Source: Brenneria populi
GTDB taxonomy: Bacteria; Pseudomonadota; Gammaproteobacteria; Enterobacterales; Enterobacteriaceae
DNA: 64,000 nt
NCBI RefSeq assembly: GCF_036016195.1
Contig: NZ_JAYWTM010000001.1
Span: forward strand, 1-64,000
Direction: 5' to 3'
In this document: one piece after another, positions 17,692-24,851 of the stretch
Position numbering within the stretch: position 1 is the first letter of the stretch
Layout: each line of letters begins with the position of its first letter
Notes under the pieces: generated by a model
Databases searched by the model: none
What the model was told of the DNA's origin: nothing
The model's input: the letters and a program-made list of their open reading frames with translations, nothing else
Program-made: the position numbers and the translations under genes

Positions 17692-17874
17692 ATGTCGAGG
17701 GTTACAGTGATCAGAAAAACGGCCATCGCCGCGCTCTATGGCTTGAGCGCGGTACTGGGCGGATGGCAGGCGGCGCAGGCCGATACGGAACCTCAGCGGG
17801 AATCTCCGCCGCAGGAAAAACCTTCTTCGCCGACGTTTATCGAGGGGTCAACCCGAATTCCGGCTTGTCATTGA
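17692..17874 (+). CDS. Small putative exported protein
   Basis: A 60-residue frame with AAAGAGG upstream. It starts with a plausible signal peptide (KTAIAALYGLSAVLGGWQAAQA, cleavage after AQA). The rest is a short Pro/Ser/Glu-rich mature part (PQRESPPQEKPSSPTFIEGS) ending RIPACH. Not recognised. It could be a genuine small secreted protein or the 5' part of a lost porin or surface-protein gene. Confidence 0.45.
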   Translation: MSRVTVIRKTAIAALYGLSAVLGGWQAAQADTEPQRESPPQEKPSSPTFIEGSTRIPACH

Positions 17875-18257
17875 TAGGTTGTTCTACATTGTGCCAGCCA
17901 TGCGTTTACCGCGTGGTGATGGCGGCCGGTTAAGACCGAGCTTGCTGGTATCTGAAAATTTTATTGCCCCGCGAGAGACCGTTGCAACCCGCACTATCCA
18001 CCCCATACCCCGCATTGGCGGGGGAATGAGGTGTTGCCGTCTATCAGATTCTCCATGAATTCTGCTTCCCGAAACACGGTGTGATGTTGTGTTTTGGCCT
18101 TTACGATTCAGCTTACAACCTCATCGGTCAGGATTGCTCCCTACGGCGCCTTTGTCGGCGGGGAGAGCGGCCGGATTCCTCTCTTTAGGTTTGGCGTCGG
18201 GACGAAAATCGAGACGCTCCGCCTACCCGTGCCCATGCCAAACTGATTGAAAAATGT
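17875..18257. other. Long leader region upstream of the glycyl-radical locus
   Basis: No gene was found. A CCCCGC/GCGGGG hairpin lies at 18008-18023. The sequence turns strongly AT-rich from about 18245, where the operator-like repeats begin. Confidence 0.45.
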
Positions 18258-18290
18258 ACTAATGTTAATATTAACAATACTAATGTTAAT
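18258..18290. promoter_or_regulatory. Operator-like direct repeats and palindrome before the GRE gene
   Basis: ACTAATGTTAAT occurs at 18258-18269 and again at 18279-18290, spaced exactly 21 bp, about two helical turns. Between them is the perfect palindrome TGTTAATATTAACA (18263-18276). This is a likely binding site for a regulator of the downstream operon; no regulator gene is adjacent. Confidence 0.55.
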
Positions 18291-18408
18291 GTTATATTTG
18301 TAAGTTATCCTAATGTTTATTACTTTCGGGATCTTTACATTCCAGGTCTGTATTCGAAATTGCTCAATAATACTGCGACGTATTTACCTGATTATGGAGG
18401 AGACCATC

Positions 18409-20889
18409 ATGCCATTAAGCGGCAACGCGCTGTTGAAAGAGGAAATAGAGCTTTCCCGATCGGTTTTCGATGCGGATGGAAAGCTGACTTACGAAGAGAA
18501 GGCGGAGCGCGCCTTGCAGGCCGCGCTGAAAATCAAGGATCAGCTGTTGGACTCGCCCCAAAGGGTGGATACCGAACGCTTGAGCCATCTGCTGGATGTG
18601 TATCAGAAATACGGCACTGAACCCGCCATACTGTTAAGAGCTCGCGTGTTCGAGCAGGTTTTACAAAAGAAGACGCTGTTTCTGGACAACAACCCCTTGG
18701 TGGGGGCGGTTACCTCCTATCCCGCCGGGGTCTATGTCTATCCCGAATACGGTTCGGAGTGGATCGCCGAGGAGCTTGACCAGCCGATCGTCTCCCATCT
18801 GGGCGAAGTATCGCTTTCCAGCCGGGACCGGGAACTGTTGGCCGAAGCGGCCGCCTATTTCCAGGATAAAAACGCCGAAGCCCGTTCCCGCGAACTAGCG
18901 CGAGAGCTGTTGGGATTTGATCCCAAAGAAGGCGTGGCGGCCGGTCTGTTCACCGAGTCGGCGCGCTATACCGTCGGCGCCGGTAACGTCGATTATACGA
19001 GTTTTATCGACCGGGGGCTGAAAGAGGTCATCCGGGAAACCGAAGCGCGGCTGCGCACGGTTCCCAGAACGGCGGCGGACTCGGACAGGATCGACTACTA
19101 CCAGGCCAGCCTGATTACCTTAAAAGCGGTGATCGCCCTGGCGCACCGCTACGCCGATCTGGCGGAAAGCGAAGCGGGTAAAACCGGCGATCCCATCCGG
19201 CGCGCCGAGCTTCTGGAGATCGCCGAGGTTGCGCGCCACGTGCCGGAAAATCCGCCCAGGAATTTCCGCGAAGCGCTGCAAAGCTGGTGGTTTATCCATT
19301 TGGGGATCCAGATCGAGCAAAGCGGCTGCGGTTCGTCCCCCGGCAGGCTGGGACAGTATCTGGATAAATATTACCAGGCGGACAAAAACCAAAACGGCCT
19401 TACCGCCGCTCAGGCCAAAAGCTGGCTCAAGGCGCTGTTTGTCAAGATTTTGTCCTACGGTTTCTATTCGGGGGTGATCGCCGCCCGTCAGGGATCGGGC
19501 CACACCGGCCACACCATCAATCTGGGCGGGCTGGACGCCAGCGGCCGGGATGCCACCACGGAGCTGGATTACATTCTGCTTGATACGCAGATAGAGTTGC
19601 AGACCATTCAGCCCACCATCACGATCCTTTATCATGACGGCCTGGCGGAGGATTTCCTGCTCAAGGCGGTCGATCTCGAACGCACCGGTCTCGGACAGCC
19701 GCAATGGCTGAACAACCGCGTGGCGATCGAACGCCTGTTGACCCGTTACGCCAACGTCGGCGTTACCATTGAAGACGCAAGAAACTGCATCAATATGAGT
19801 TGCGTCGCCACCGGCATCGCCGGCAAAACGGCGTTTCTTCACGAAGGCGGTTCGTTCAATCTGGCAAAGGCGCTGGAGCTTGCGTTTCACGACGGCGTCG
19901 ACCCTGCAACCGGCCTGACCGTCGGCGCGAAAACGGGCGATCCGCGAAATTTTGCTGATTTCGAACAGCTGTACGCCGCCTACTCGCAACAGGTACTTCA
20001 CCTTTTCCAGCAGATCCGGCCGTTGGGATCGCTGTCCAACAAGGTATTGGGCGATACGGTTCCCGTGCCGTTCCGTTCATCGCTTTACGAAGGCAGCCGC
20101 CGGCGCGGCAGGGATATCTACAAAGGCGGGGCGGATTATTATCTCTATTTCGTCATCTCGACGGCGGGGGTGGATGTCGCCAACTCGTTGGCGGCGCTCA
20201 AGCAGGTGATTTACGACGACAAAGAGACCGGATGGGACGAATTGCTGGCCGCGCTGGCCGCTAATTTCGAGGGCCACGAGGCGCTGCACGGCAAATTGCT
20301 TAAGGCTCCCAAGCACGGCAACGGCGATGCCGAAACCGACGCCCTGATCCGCCGCGTGTATGACGATGCGTGGACGCTTTTCCACTCGCTTAACGATCGG
20401 GATAATTTTTTCGGCGACAACGGCGCCAATCTGGAGGCGTTCTCGCTTTCCATCCACAATTACTTCGGCATTCTGACCGGCGCACTGCCCAACGGCCGCA
20501 AGAAGGGCGCGCCGTTGACCGACGCCAGCGTCTCGGCCACGCCCGGCTCGGACCGCAAAGGCCCTCTCGCCCTGCTGGCCTCCGCCGCCCAGGCTTTGGA
20601 TACGGTCAAATACGGTTCGAACCATTTCAATATGAAATTCCATCCGCAGGCTTTGGCGGGGATTGGCGGCGCCCGCAAGCTGCTGGCGCTGATCAAGGAC
20701 TATATGGATCGCAACGGGTCGCATATCCAGTTCAACGTGGTGAGTTCGGAAACCTTGCGCAAGGCGCAGGCCAACCCTGAAGACTACAAGGGTCTGACCG
20801 TGCGCGTGGCCGGTTTCTCCGCTTATTTCACCCGGCTCCATAAAGGGGTACAGGACGAAATTATCGCCCGGACCGAACTCTCGTTTTAA
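18409..20889 (+). CDS. Glycyl-radical enzyme of divergent subfamily
   Basis: An 826-residue enzyme of the pyruvate-formate-lyase superfamily, using a protein glycyl radical and a thiyl radical for difficult C-C, C-N, C-O or C-S cleavage without oxygen. The C-terminal radical motif RVAGFSAYF puts the radical on Gly802. ALQSWWFIHLGIQIEQSG and SPGRLGQYLDKYY are family landmarks. The active-site loop reads EDARNCINMSCVATG: Cys465 is the likely thiyl residue but position 467 is Ala. The dehydratases, decarboxylases and C-S/C-N lyases of this class have Cys-x-Glu. Gly and Val just before the cysteine are Ser464 and Met463, and a second Cys460 lies nearby. ATG 18409 follows GGAGG and is preferred to ATG 18394. 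The activase and a sulfonate-type importer follow. The substrate is unknown. Confidence 0.88.
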   Translation: MPLSGNALLKEEIELSRSVFDADGKLTYEEKAERALQAALKIKDQLLDSPQRVDTERLSHLLDVYQKYGTEPAILLRARVFEQVLQKKTLFLDNNPLVGAVTSYPAGVYVYPEYGSEWIAEELDQPIVSHLGEVSLSSRDRELLAEAAAYFQDKNAEARSRELARELLGFDPKEGVAAGLFTESARYTVGAGNVDYTSFIDRGLKEVIRETEARLRTVPRTAADSDRIDYYQASLITLKAVIALAHRYADLAESEAGKTGDPIRRAELLEIAEVARHVPENPPRNFREALQSWWFIHLGIQIEQSGCGSSPGRLGQYLDKYYQADKNQNGLTAAQAKSWLKALFVKILSYGFYSGVIAARQGSGHTGHTINLGGLDASGRDATTELDYILLDTQIELQTIQPTITILYHDGLAEDFLLKAVDLERTGLGQPQWLNNRVAIERLLTRYANVGVTIEDARNCINMSCVATGIAGKTAFLHEGGSFNLAKALELAFHDGVDPATGLTVGAKTGDPRNFADFEQLYAAYSQQVLHLFQQIRPLGSLSNKVLGDTVPVPFRSSLYEGSRRRGRDIYKGGADYYLYFVISTAGVDVANSLAALKQVIYDDKETGWDELLAALAANFEGHEALHGKLLKAPKHGNGDAETDALIRRVYDDAWTLFHSLNDRDNFFGDNGANLEAFSLSIHNYFGILTGALPNGRKKGAPLTDASVSATPGSDRKGPLALLASAAQALDTVKYGSNHFNMKFHPQALAGIGGARKLLALIKDYMDRNGSHIQFNVVSSETLRKAQANPEDYKGLTVRVAGFSAYFTRLHKGVQDEIIARTELSF

Positions 20890-20909
20890 CGCGAGGGGTT
20901 TAAAACCGC

Positions 20910-20939
20910 AGAGGCGGTGCGGCGATCCGCGCCGCCTCT
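20910..20939 (+). promoter_or_regulatory. Strong intercistronic hairpin, GRE / activase
   Basis: AGAGGCGGTGCGG (20910-20922) pairs with CCGCGCCGCCTCT (20927-20939) as a 13-bp stem with one T-G wobble and a CGAT loop. No T tract follows. It may protect the 3' end of the enzyme message and lower activase expression relative to the enzyme. Confidence 0.6.
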
Positions 20940-20957
20940 CCTACCAGGGTTAGCGCA

Positions 20958-21881
20958 ATGGAACCGCAGGGCATTATTTTCGACATTCAGCATTTCAGTT
21001 TGCATGACGGGCCGGGCGTGCGCTCCACCGTATTTTTCAAAGGCTGTCCTTTATCCTGCCTTTGGTGCTCCAATCCGGAATCCCAAAGCAGAAAGCCGCA
21101 ATTGCTCTATTTCGCGGCGAACTGCGTCAGCTGTGGCGCCTGCGTCGCCGCCTGCAAGTCTGGCGCGCTTTCCTGGGAGGGAAAAGGCGTCGCTATCGAC
21201 CGAACCCTCTGCCAAAGCTGCGGTATCTGCGTTGACGCTTGCCCCAACGACGCCCGTTCGCTATCAGGGCGCAAGATGAGCGTTGAGGAAGTGGTGGACG
21301 AAGTGCGCCAGCATTGGCGCATTTTCATGCAAAGCGGCGGCGGCGTGACCTGTAGCGGGGGCGAAATTCTGTCTCAACCCGTTTTTTTGCAGGCGCTGTT
21401 GCGCAAACTGCATGACGAAATCGGTTTTCATCTCTGTCTCGACACCAGCGGTTACGCGCCCTGGTCGGTGCTGGAGCGGCTTTTGCCCCACGCCGACATG
21501 ATCTTGCTGGATTTGAAACATATGGATTCCGCCCGCCATAAAGAGGCGACCGGACGCGATAACCGACGCATTCTGGAAAACGCCCGCCATCTCGGCAAGC
21601 GCGGATTTCCCGTGCTGGTGCGTCTGCCCCTGATCCCTGGTTTTAACGACGATGACGACAATCTTTCCCGGCTGGGCGCCTTTATGCAGGAGGTCGCGCT
21701 GCCCGTCATCGAGATTCTGCCTTATCACGAATTCGGGTCTTCAAAATATGAAGCGCTGGGGAAAACCTACCACGTTTATGCAAATAAACGCCCCCGCATC
21801 AGGGAAGCCCGCGAGATTCTGTCCGCTTTCGGGCTGGAGGTGGTTCTGAGCAAACTGGAAAATAACCAAGCCTGCGCCTGA
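20958..21881 (+). CDS. Glycyl-radical enzyme activating enzyme (radical SAM)
   Basis: Radical-SAM activase that generates the glycyl radical on the upstream enzyme. The 307-residue protein has CxxxCxxC at Cys30, Cys34 and Cys37 for the SAM-bound 4Fe-4S cluster. A dicluster ferredoxin insert follows: Cys56/59/62/66 and Cys85/88/91/95. That insert typifies activases of non-PFL glycyl-radical enzymes. GGGVTCSGGEIL matches the family GGE motif, and LVRLPLIPGFND follows in the C-terminal half. It is 68 bp downstream of the enzyme, after a strong hairpin, with a weak ribosome site; both suggest lower expression. Confidence 0.95.
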   Translation: MEPQGIIFDIQHFSLHDGPGVRSTVFFKGCPLSCLWCSNPESQSRKPQLLYFAANCVSCGACVAACKSGALSWEGKGVAIDRTLCQSCGICVDACPNDARSLSGRKMSVEEVVDEVRQHWRIFMQSGGGVTCSGGEILSQPVFLQALLRKLHDEIGFHLCLDTSGYAPWSVLERLLPHADMILLDLKHMDSARHKEATGRDNRRILENARHLGKRGFPVLVRLPLIPGFNDDDDNLSRLGAFMQEVALPVIEILPYHEFGSSKYEALGKTYHVYANKRPRIREAREILSAFGLEVVLSKLENNQACA

Positions 21882-21909
21882 CGGGTTTGCGCAAGCGCGG
21901 GTTGATTCG

Positions 21910-22001
21910 GGCGGTGGCAACCGCCTTGGGCGGGCAATTTGTCTACTGCCCGGTATTGCTGGTGGATAGGTAACCACATAAATGGATAGCTGCCGCTATC
22001 C
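21910..22001 (+). other. Two small hairpins between activase and importer genes
   Basis: GGCGGT-GGCA-ACCGCC (21910-21925) and GGATAGC-TGCC-GCTATCC (21984-22001) lie in the 159-bp gap before the binding-protein gene. Neither has a T tract. They may separate transcript segments or be processing sites. Confidence 0.4.
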
Positions 22002-22040
22002 CGTCATTATTCGATTAGTTTAACATGAGGTATTTTCCAT

Positions 22041-23132
22041 ATGTCTAATCAGTCTGTGAACAAAAAGAGGCATGTCGCCGCGCTGGTTGTGCTGAGCGCG
22101 GCGCTTATGCCGTGGTTACAGCCGGCGATTGCCGCATCCGGCGCCGAGCAGCCGCTTAAAAGTATTACGCTGCAACTCGATCCCGCTACGGCGGTGGCGC
22201 AGGAAAAAGGCTTCTTCAAGGAAGCGTTCGACAAGATCGGCATCAAAGAGGTGAATCTGATCGCCTCCGGCAGCGCTGAACTGCTGGGCGCGGAGGCGGC
22301 GCACCTCAACCACGGCGGCATCGCGGTGGCGCAGCGTATGATCTATCCGGCGGTGGTGCACCACGCCAACGGGCTGGATGCGGTTATCGTCTGGGAGTCG
22401 GAGCCTTCCGACAAATATCGTACGCCGATTATCGCCCGGGCGGACAACAAAGAGATTAATCAGATTCAGGATCTGGACGGACGAAAATTCGCCAGCAGCC
22501 GGGTGAGCTGCTACTGGACGGCGCCTACCGAGATCCTGACCAAGGCGGGACTGCCGCTGGACTCCCGCAGGCAGCAGGGACGGGTGCGCTACCAGTCGAT
22601 GGATAACAACGCCGCGGTAGCCGCCGCCCTGTTGAGCGGCTCCATCGATGCGACGGCGGTGCATCTCGGCACCTCCGGCGCCGCGGCGCTTTACACCTCC
22701 GGTCAGGTGAAAGTGATCGGCCGCACCCCGGACGATGGCGTCTATGTTAACGGCGCCGGCAGGGTTTCCTACTTCGCGATGCGTTCGTTTGCCGAAAACT
22801 ATCCGCAGGCCATCCAGGCGTTTCTGGTGGCGGTCGATCGCGCCAAAGCGTGGGCGCGGGACAACCCCGATGAAGCGGCTGCCATCGTCGCTAAAGCTAC
22901 CCGCGTGCCGGAACATATCGCCAAATTCCAAATCACCGATCCGTCGCAGTTCTACTTTATGCGCGGCGAGGAAGATGCCGACAGCGTGCGCGGCAATATC
23001 AAAACTTTCCAGGCGTGGTACATCGCGCAGGGTGACGACATCCTGAGCGAGCGCAATCTGAGCGATACCCAGGTTGATAAGCTGGTCGACGCCCGCTTTT
23101 TCAAAGGCGGCGCTTATTCGGCCTATAACTGA
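22041..23132 (+). CDS. ABC importer substrate-binding protein, SsuA/TauA type
   Basis: Periplasmic binding protein of the NMT1/SsuA/TauA class, whose members bind sulfonates, taurine, nitrate, thiamine precursors or aromatic acids. The 363-residue product has a signal peptide (VAALVVLSAALMPWLQPAIAAS). The ligand-binding domains include ITLQLDPATAVAQEKGFFKEAF, LDGRKFASSRVSCYWTAPTEIL and AVAAALLSGSIDATAVHLGTSGAAAL. It begins a three-gene ABC set downstream of the glycyl-radical genes, suggesting it delivers the substrate or a precursor. Sequence alone does not fix the ligand. Confidence 0.88.
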   Translation: MSNQSVNKKRHVAALVVLSAALMPWLQPAIAASGAEQPLKSITLQLDPATAVAQEKGFFKEAFDKIGIKEVNLIASGSAELLGAEAAHLNHGGIAVAQRMIYPAVVHHANGLDAVIVWESEPSDKYRTPIIARADNKEINQIQDLDGRKFASSRVSCYWTAPTEILTKAGLPLDSRRQQGRVRYQSMDNNAAVAAALLSGSIDATAVHLGTSGAAALYTSGQVKVIGRTPDDGVYVNGAGRVSYFAMRSFAENYPQAIQAFLVAVDRAKAWARDNPDEAAAIVAKATRVPEHIAKFQITDPSQFYFMRGEEDADSVRGNIKTFQAWYIAQGDDILSERNLSDTQVDKLVDARFFKGGAYSAYN

Positions 23133-23157
23133 TCTCATATAAACAGGACCGATAACG

Positions 23158-23967
23158 ATGAGTGATAACATTCTTGGCGGCGTGGCGGCGGCAAAGCCCG
23201 TTCGCCGCCGGCGATCGGGGAACTGGATCGGTTTTATTCTGCCGTTGGCGATCCTGTCCGGCTGGCAGGCAGCGTCCTATTATCAGTGGGTTCCGCCGGT
23301 CTTTCTGCCGTCGCCGGCGCGAACGCTCGCCTCGTTCTGGGATTTGGTGACCAAACAGTCGTTCGAGCAGGATTTTTTCATCAGTATCATGCTCGTTTCA
23401 CAGTCATTCCTGCTCGGCGCGCTGGCCGCGTTGCTGCTGGGGATCGCCGCCGGCATGTCCCGCAAGGTGGAAAACTTTTTCGGCCCGACGTTCGACACTA
23501 TCCGCCATATTCCCGGCATCGCCTGGCTGCCGCTGATCATTCTGTGGCTGGGGGTGGGGGCGCCGGCAAAGACGCTGGTGATTGCCAAATCGGTGTTCTT
23601 CCCGGTGTTTCTCAATACTCTGCAGGGGATCCGTAATGTCGATCGCAACTACATTGAACTGGGAGAGGTGTTGCGCCTGACGCGCTGGCAAACCCTGCGG
23701 CGCATCGTGATCCCCGCGGCCTTGCCCAACGTGATGGTCAGCCTGCGTTACAGCGCCGGGCTGGCCTGGGCGCTGGTGGTGGTGGCAGAGGGCATCGCCG
23801 GGCAGGTGGGCATCGGCTTTTTGATCTTCCGCGCCCAGTCGCTGCTGCTGACCGACCAACTGCTGGTCTGTATGGCGACCATCGGCATCGTCGGTTTTCT
23901 GATCGACCGGTTAATGCTGGCGTTGCAAAAGCGCGCGCTGGTATGGAAGCAGGGCTATGAGGGATAA
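23158..23967 (+). CDS. ABC importer permease, SsuC/TauC type
   Basis: Inner-membrane permease of 269 residues with about six helices. It has LPSPARTLASFWDLV near the N terminus, HIPGIAWLPLIILWLGVGAPAKTLVI and the EAA coupling loop (YIELGEVLRLTRWQTLRRIVIPAALPNVMVSLRYS). All are typical of alkanesulfonate/taurine/nitrate permeases. It lies 25 bp after the binding-protein gene and four bases before the ATPase gene, clearly one operon. Confidence 0.93.
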   Translation: MSDNILGGVAAAKPVRRRRSGNWIGFILPLAILSGWQAASYYQWVPPVFLPSPARTLASFWDLVTKQSFEQDFFISIMLVSQSFLLGALAALLLGIAAGMSRKVENFFGPTFDTIRHIPGIAWLPLIILWLGVGAPAKTLVIAKSVFFPVFLNTLQGIRNVDRNYIELGEVLRLTRWQTLRRIVIPAALPNVMVSLRYSAGLAWALVVVAEGIAGQVGIGFLIFRAQSLLLTDQLLVCMATIGIVGFLIDRLMLALQKRALVWKQGYEG

Positions 23968-23970
23968 CCC

Positions 23971-24753
23971 ATGACCGAGACATTGCATGTGCGCGGCGTG
24001 ACCAAGCGTTATTCGCACGACGGCGCCGCGCCGCACGAGGTGTTGCGCGGCATTGATTTGACGCTGGAGCCGGGCGAATTCGTCAGCATCGTCGGGCCGA
24101 GCGGCTGCGGCAAGAGCACCCTACTGCGCCTGATTGTCGGGCTGGATCAGGACTACCAAGGCGAGATTACTCTGGGAACGCGGCGCATTAGCGGTCCCGG
24201 TCCGGAGCGCGGCATCGTGTTTCAGGACCATCGGCTGCTGCCGTGGCTGACGCTGGAGGAGAACATCGCGCTGGCAGTGGAGAACGTCTCCTGGCCGGCG
24301 GCGCGCAAACGCGACACGGTGCGCGAACATATTGCACTGGTCGGACTGACGGGCTACGAGCAGGCCTTTCCCCACCAGCTTTCCGGCGGTATGGCGCAGC
24401 GCGCCGCCATTGCCCGCGGGCTGGTGGCACGTCCGGAAGTACTGCTGCTTGACGAACCGCTGGGGGCGCTGGATGCGCTGACGCGAACCCGGCTGCAGGA
24501 TGAACTGCTGCATATCTGGCAGCATGAGCGCACCAGCATGATTCTGGTGACTCACGACATTGAGGAAGCGCTCTATTTGAGTCACCGCGTGGTGGTGCTG
24601 CAATCGCGCCCGGGGCAGATCGCCAAGGTGGTGGAGGTGACGCTGCCTTTACCACGCGACCGCGCCAGCTATGCGTTTACCGACCTGCGGCGCGAGGTGC
24701 TGGCGGCGATGACGCCGCATGCCGTGCGGCGCGAAGCGGCGGCGGCCGGGTAA
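23971..24753 (+). CDS. ABC importer ATPase, SsuB/TauB type
   Basis: Cytoplasmic ATPase of 260 residues. Walker A is GPSGCGKST (42-50), the Q-loop is in FQDHRLLPWLTLEENIA, the signature is LSGGMAQRAAIARG, Walker B is VLLLDEPLGALDALTR and the H-loop is ILVTHDIEEAL. Last gene of the importer operon, ending near a bidirectional hairpin. Confidence 0.94.
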   Translation: MTETLHVRGVTKRYSHDGAAPHEVLRGIDLTLEPGEFVSIVGPSGCGKSTLLRLIVGLDQDYQGEITLGTRRISGPGPERGIVFQDHRLLPWLTLEENIALAVENVSWPAARKRDTVREHIALVGLTGYEQAFPHQLSGGMAQRAAIARGLVARPEVLLLDEPLGALDALTRTRLQDELLHIWQHERTSMILVTHDIEEALYLSHRVVVLQSRPGQIAKVVEVTLPLPRDRASYAFTDLRREVLAAMTPHAVRREAAAAG

Positions 24754-24806
24754 CGGCGCCGCCGGTTTGGATGCGCTATTTTCAATGGCTACTTTGTCGA
24801 TGCCTT

Positions 24807-24828
24807 GAGCGCGGCCAATGCCGCGCTC
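24807..24828. terminator. Bidirectional hairpin between ABC operon and maeA
   Basis: GAGCGCGG (24807-24814) pairs with CCGCGCTC (24821-24828), followed by TT. It lies between two convergent genes. Confidence 0.6.
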
Positions 24829-24851
24829 TTCGGTCGAAAGGAAAGAGGAGA

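Noticed and set aside
18008..18023. CCCCGC/GCGGGG repeat considered as a CRISPR or terminator element
   Set aside because: Single short hairpin, no repeat-spacer array and no T tract.
22116..23171. 351-codon minus-strand frame opposite the binding-protein gene
   Set aside because: Shadow of a real signal-peptide-bearing periplasmic protein; no start signals or family resemblance.
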